Source of the DNA: Boswellia sacra
Lineage: Eukaryota > Streptophyta > Magnoliopsida > Sapindales > Burseraceae
Direction: 5' to 3'
DNA length: 64,000 nucleotides
NCBI GenBank assembly: GCA_013180625.2
Contig: SNVD02008142.1
Coordinates: 248,001 to 312,000, forward strand
The notes under the pieces are model-generated. The model did no database searches. It was not told the origin of the DNA and saw nothing but the letters and a program-made list of their open reading frames with translations. Every line of letters starts with the position of its first letter. The stretch's first letter is position 1. A program made the position numbers and the translations under genes. This document shows, piece after piece, positions 59,692 to 64,000 of the stretch.

Positions 59692-60481
59692 TAATTTGAT
59701 CACATGTGTCAAATACTTATTGGACGGATACACAGTTTGCGCGACATGATCCACCTCGAGACTCTCTGTTTGACCAAAAATTTCTAAGAAGAATTTGCAA
59801 GTATAAACTTTTTTAGGATGACAAACTCGGTTCAACTAATTAATCTTTCAATTGCGTAAGAATTCCTGACCAATTATATCCGTACTTACAAGAAGTATGA
59901 AATCTTAGTTGGACAAATTGCCAACTTAATTAACAATAACAATATCTCAACATTAATCTGGTAATTGAAAATTTTGGTGGTAGAATGATTGATGATTTGG
60001 ACAATTTGTAACCGTAATTTGAATAAGAAAGTCAAATATGAGAAAATGCGAAAGCAAAAGTAATTTGCGTTCTTGGTTCACATCAGAGACCAAAACAAAA
60101 GAAGGTTGTTTCTTTTTAGTCAACCTTATTAATTCTTTGCTTCGTCCAAACGCAAACAAAACCGGCTGCTTGTCTTGTATTGTCTCTTGCTCTCCCTCTT
60201 TCCATTTTTGGTTGGGGACACTAACCCGACGTCTTGAGCTAATAACACTAGAGATTTCTAAAATTAAAATTTTGATACTTGCGTTATGTTAACGTTAATT
60301 TATCACTTTTCAAAAAAATTAAGTTTATTAACGTAGATTGAACTTAAATATTTAAGTCTCTAATATATCTCTCACATGTAACGCTGGTCAAATAATAGAG
60401 AAAATTCAAACTTACAACTATAAATCAACATAGCTTAAATACTATACGAGGTTATCATTACTGTAAAGACTTAAACTTATA
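59336..60481. other. AT-rich intergenic sequence with (ATA)n
   Basis: No gene is supported. A trinucleotide run of about eleven ATA/AAT units lies at 59660-59692. An 84-codon frame at 60038-60292 and its antisense partner show no family features. Confidence 0.55.
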
Positions 60482-61060
60482 GGGCGTGTTTGATGCGCTG
60501 TATAGCGCTGTATTGTATAACATTAAGAAATTATACTGCGTTTGGTACGGGACTGTATAGTATAACGCGGATACTGTAGCGACACTGTAGCGGGTACTGT
60601 ATCGATACTATTTGTATAAAAGTTAAGCGTTTTTATACCTAGCCTATCAATGGTATTACACCGTATAAGCTTATTTTTGTCTCAATTTTCACTAATAAAT
60701 ACAAAAAAATTATATAAATTAAATATTTATATATTTATATAATTAATAAATAGTTTATTAAATATTTAAATAAAAAATAATTATTTAAATAAATAAAAAA
60801 TAATTATTTAAATAAATAAAAAATTTAATAATTAAATTTTTATTTTAAAAATAATTTTAATTATTATTTAAATTTATTTTATATTTAAATTAAATGTCTC
60901 ACATATAATTTTTTTAGGTTTTATCTAATACAACAATATTCTATCAAACATAATATAGTATTATGTTTTATCTAATTTTATCCTATACTATTCAATCCAA
61001 TCCAATCCAAGTAAATTTATGCTATCCTATACAACATTATACAACGCATCAAACATACCC
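60482..61060. mobile_element. MITE, 579 bp, Tourist/Harbinger-like ends
   Basis: Left end GGGCGTGTTTGATGCGCTGT; right end, read inward, GGGTATGTTTGATGCGTTGT. The similarity continues as ATA-GYTGTAT. Flanked by ATA on both sides (60479-60481 and 61061-61063). The interior is AT-rich with sub-terminal inverted words (TTATACTGCGTTTGG, CAAACATAATATAG). It resembles the remnant at 80-328. The ATA flank is not the usual TWA of Harbinger, so superfamily assignment is tentative. Confidence 0.8.
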
Positions 61061-61063
61061 ATA

Positions 61064-62890
61064 GATGTTAGTTTTGACTGAGTATTTAAGCCTCGTTATA
61101 TATTTTAACAATAACTAACATTAACTAATAACTCTCCCCTTTCCCACAACAATTAAAATGACAAAATTAAAAAAAAATAATGGTTAAAGTATTAATGTTA
61201 GCGACTAATGAATCTAAATAGAATTAATTCAAATTCTTAATGTCCTCTAAGTTTCTTTTTAGCTAATTCTAAATAATTATCCCCATCTCCATCCCCATTG
61301 AAATAGATAATATATCTATAGATGACTTTGAATAAATAAATATATCTACAAAAATAATCACATAAATTTCTGTTTACATTTATTGAGTATTTTTATAGAA
61401 AATATTTTTAGTAAAATTATTATGAAAAAATTTACAATTTTTAATTTAATTATAATTTCTCAAAACGTAAAATAAAATTTTATTTTATATTTAAAGTCTG
61501 GATAAATTTCAAAGGCATTAATGATGAATGCAACTTTTCTCTTGAAGAAAGGAAGCACTTGCATGATTGAATGTAAGAAACTGAAAGTAATATTATAAAG
61601 AAGCATATATACAAGACAAAATATCGGCTTGGCGTGTGACTTGTGTTAAGAAGTTACTTCATAGAATACTTATTCAAAATCGGCCTTATTTCAACTACTT
61701 TCACACGCAACCACAAATACAAAATACGATAATATCATACACTTCCTTTAATATTAATATTAGACATATTATCATCCAAAAATATAATTTTATATTTATA
61801 TCATTTCAATTCTTAAGGTTTACGTATTTATTTCATCTAAGTTCAGTTGATTAATTCCATTTGTTTGTTTAGAAATGGATAAGAATATTTTCATCAACTG
61901 GACTTGGATATTCAATAAGTATAGGATAATATAAATTTCATTTTTATCATAAATAATTATTCAATTGTAATTTAATTTATGAAAAAGCAAAAAGAATTAG
62001 TCACAGACTTGAATGATACAAATACGCAAACCTTAAAAACCGAAATGATACAAATACGAAATTACATTTCTGGGTGATATTACGCCAAACTTTAGGAATA
62101 GTGTATGATATTATCCCAAAACATAATTTTCTTTTTTAAAGTTAATTTTGACAAGAGAAATTTATCTTAAAACCTTGATATTTGAATTCGCTAACCTTGG
62201 ATTGAAAATCTTCATAAGTTTTATCCCTTTATTTTTTATATTTTAATTACTTTAGGGATGTTAATATTAGTTTTTATTGAATAAATATTATTGATTAATC
62301 TAAAAAATCCTCGAAACTAAAATTAATTAATCCAAACCTTAAAGGTATCGGTGTTAAGAATCCCTTTAACAATTAACTTCACCCTTTAATAGCTTTTGTC
62401 TAGTGGATGTTACCTTGCTCAAGTCGTAGAAGAAGAAAAAGTGTAAATACGGACATGTATTATTGTTAAATTTTTCAATCTACTTATAAATAGCTTCAAT
62501 ATATGGTTTTAGAATGGTTTCTATAAATATTTTTCTAATCATCCTACATCGGCAATGGATCTTACTTGCGCAGCCCTACGGCCCCTTGATTTAAAAAAAT
62601 TTTAAAAATTTTGTGTTACATTTTTAATAAACCCATTGCTTTTTAATTTCATGAAATTGGCCTTTCCTATGATTGGTTTTTTATATCCGACCCTGATCCT
62701 ACATATTTTAATTTCTCTCTCCTCCCTCAAAATTTATATAAAAGAGAAAACTTTTAAGATTTAGAAATTGTCAAGGCCCCATTTATAAATAGATTTTTTT
62801 TTCTTATATTTATGGAACATTCATAATAACTTTTTGATGTTGAACCAATTAAGGATATTTTTAAAATTTTTAAGATTTTGATTTGTAATA
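61064..62890. other. AT-rich intergenic sequence
   Basis: No gene, RNA or defined element is supported. Short frames have no family features. Confidence 0.5.
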
Positions 62891-63720
62891 AGAATTGGGA
62901 TTATATTCCTGATTCAATTAGATTTTAATTAGGATCTTAATTAGATTTGAATTTTATTTTCTACAAAAAGGACCTTCATTGTTATGTTTTGTAGACTTGA
63001 ACATGAATTAATAAAAATTTATCCTCTATTTCGCGCCTTCTTTTTGTCTCCCCTTTCCTTCAATCTCTTTTCACCTTTCTTTCTCCCAAATTCTATCTTT
63101 CTATCTATCTCTCTAACTTTATTGTTTCTCCCTATCTTGTTCTCCCTAAATTTATTTTCATCTATTTCTCTTTCTCCCCTAAATTTTTGCCTGGTTTCCT
63201 CCCAAAATTTCGTTATTATTTTCTTCATTCATTTTCTTTGCCTGATTTCTCCGTCTCTTTCTTTTAATTGAGGAAGGCTCCTCATCGATCACTTTTGAAA
63301 AGATTTTTAACAACTTTTGGAAAAAAGAATTTGATTGTTTAGACAAATTTGAAGCATCTTCTTAATATCTTTATTTCAATGAAAGGAAAGTAAGGAAACT
63401 AATTAAAAAAGAAAAAATATGAGGAAAATTCACAATAACTTTTCCAAAAGATTTCTGATCAATTTTAAAAATTAAATTGAACGTTTAGACAAATTTGAAA
63501 CATCTTAATCAATATATCTTTGTTTTGCAGAAAGGTAATTACAAGGAATGAAACTCTCAAAACTTTAATCCTGTGAATGCATGAGAACATTCACATAGGA
63601 TAAGCCGTGAGGTTAAGATTTAGTTATAGTTACCCAAAATCTTTTCCAACTTTTTTTCTTTTACGTGGTGAAATTATGATCACTTAAAACTCGTAAGAGT
63701 AAAAAAATCTGTTACTCTCA
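62891..63720 (+). other. Possible LTR fragment with internal repeat
   Basis: An ACAAAAAGGACC TATA-like site near 62963 is followed by a long pyrimidine-rich tract (63030-63270). Then come two imperfect copies of a ~140-bp unit (words TTTAGACAAATTTGAAGCAT at 63337 and TTTAGACAAATTTGAAACAT at 63484). This layout is reminiscent of a plant LTR promoter and leader, but no terminal TG/CA pair or target duplication was found. The 95-codon frame inside is a by-product of the pyrimidine tract. Confidence 0.3.
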
Positions 63721-63902
63721 CAAAGTATTTCCAAGCATACATGAAAATGAAGAAAGGCATTTATTTTTTAGTGGTATAAAAACAATAGAAAAGGTGAATT
63801 TAAAATCGAAATTTTTTTTACGAGATCTTAATATATTATATTAAATTACATAAGTTAAAATGTCGCTAAAAGAGGCAACAAAATGAACAAAATAGCTAGT
63901 TG

Positions 63903-63911
63903 GCCACGTGT
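63903..63911 (+). promoter_or_regulatory. G-box/ABRE-like motif
   Basis: CCACGTGTC contains the CACGTG core bound by bZIP and bHLH factors. It lies about 90 bases from the window edge and could belong to the promoter of a gene outside the window. One motif is weak evidence. Confidence 0.3.
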
Positions 63912-64000
63912 CGGGTATGGAAGTTAGGGCACAGTCTTTACAACATGGATCTCAAGTTCACATGTGCCTCTCCATGCAGAAGAAAACCACTGCATGCTCT

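Noticed and set aside
62984..63271. 95-codon frame rich in Leu, Phe and Ser resembling a membrane protein
   Set aside because: It is the translation of a long pyrimidine tract; the composition alone explains the hydrophobicity.

Overview
This window is plant nuclear DNA, most likely from a eudicot. It is AT-rich, carries two intron-containing genes with ordinary GT-AG splice sites, and is otherwise dominated by plant transposable elements. The families seen are Ty1/copia, including one Sirevirus-like element, Ty3/gypsy-type LTRs, PIF/Harbinger remnants and several small terminal-inverted-repeat elements. I cannot name the species from sequence alone. Nothing looks bacterial, viral in the narrow sense, or organellar.

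Layout. (1) 1-8.6 kb: a decayed Myb/SANT-like gene of the PIF/Harbinger type (about 0.58-1.5 kb), then a complete but inactivated copia element on the minus strand (3338-8598) with two LTRs, PBS, PPT and a 5-bp target duplication. (2) 8.6-16.9 kb: a 742-bp Mutator-like MITE (9524-10265) and a PIF/Harbinger transposase pseudogene (11.59-12.77 and 16.25-16.45 kb), which is split by a 3474-bp solo LTR (12774-16247) with a perfect CCAAT target duplication. (3) 16.9-32.0 kb: a 15-kb LTR element without recognisable coding capacity (16945-32039, LARD-like). It contains a 179-bp tandem array, a long series of short hairpin motifs, a nested solo LTR (26586-28448) with 65-bp tandem repeats and a run of 35 C, and another LTR-like insertion. 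(4) 32.0-32.75 kb: two copies of a roughly 424-bp repeat; a third, partial copy lies at the other side of the 15-kb element. (5) 33000-37354: a six-exon gene on the plus strand for a chloroplast DUF1517 protein resembling FLAP1. (6) 40.17-41.48 kb: a nest of inverted-repeat elements. (7) 42530-45503: a seven-exon gene on the minus strand for a WNK-family kinase of 746 residues. (8) 46.8-47.4 kb: a Tourist-like MITE. (9) 48802-59330: a 10.5-kb Sirevirus-like copia element on the minus strand, heavily decayed, with gag, integrase, RT/RNase H and an extra env-position ORF, itself carrying a 616-bp MITE. (10) 59.3-64 kb: AT-rich DNA with one more MITE (60482-61060), a possible LTR fragment and a G-box near the end.

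The two host genes are functionally unrelated and do not form a cluster. Most of the interest lies in the nesting order of the elements, several of which are fixed to the base by target-site duplications, and in the repeat architecture inside the 15-kb element. I did not find convincing evidence of a new biological system; the hairpin array at 20.4-23.2 kb and the 78-bp foldback inside gag are the least ordinary structures.
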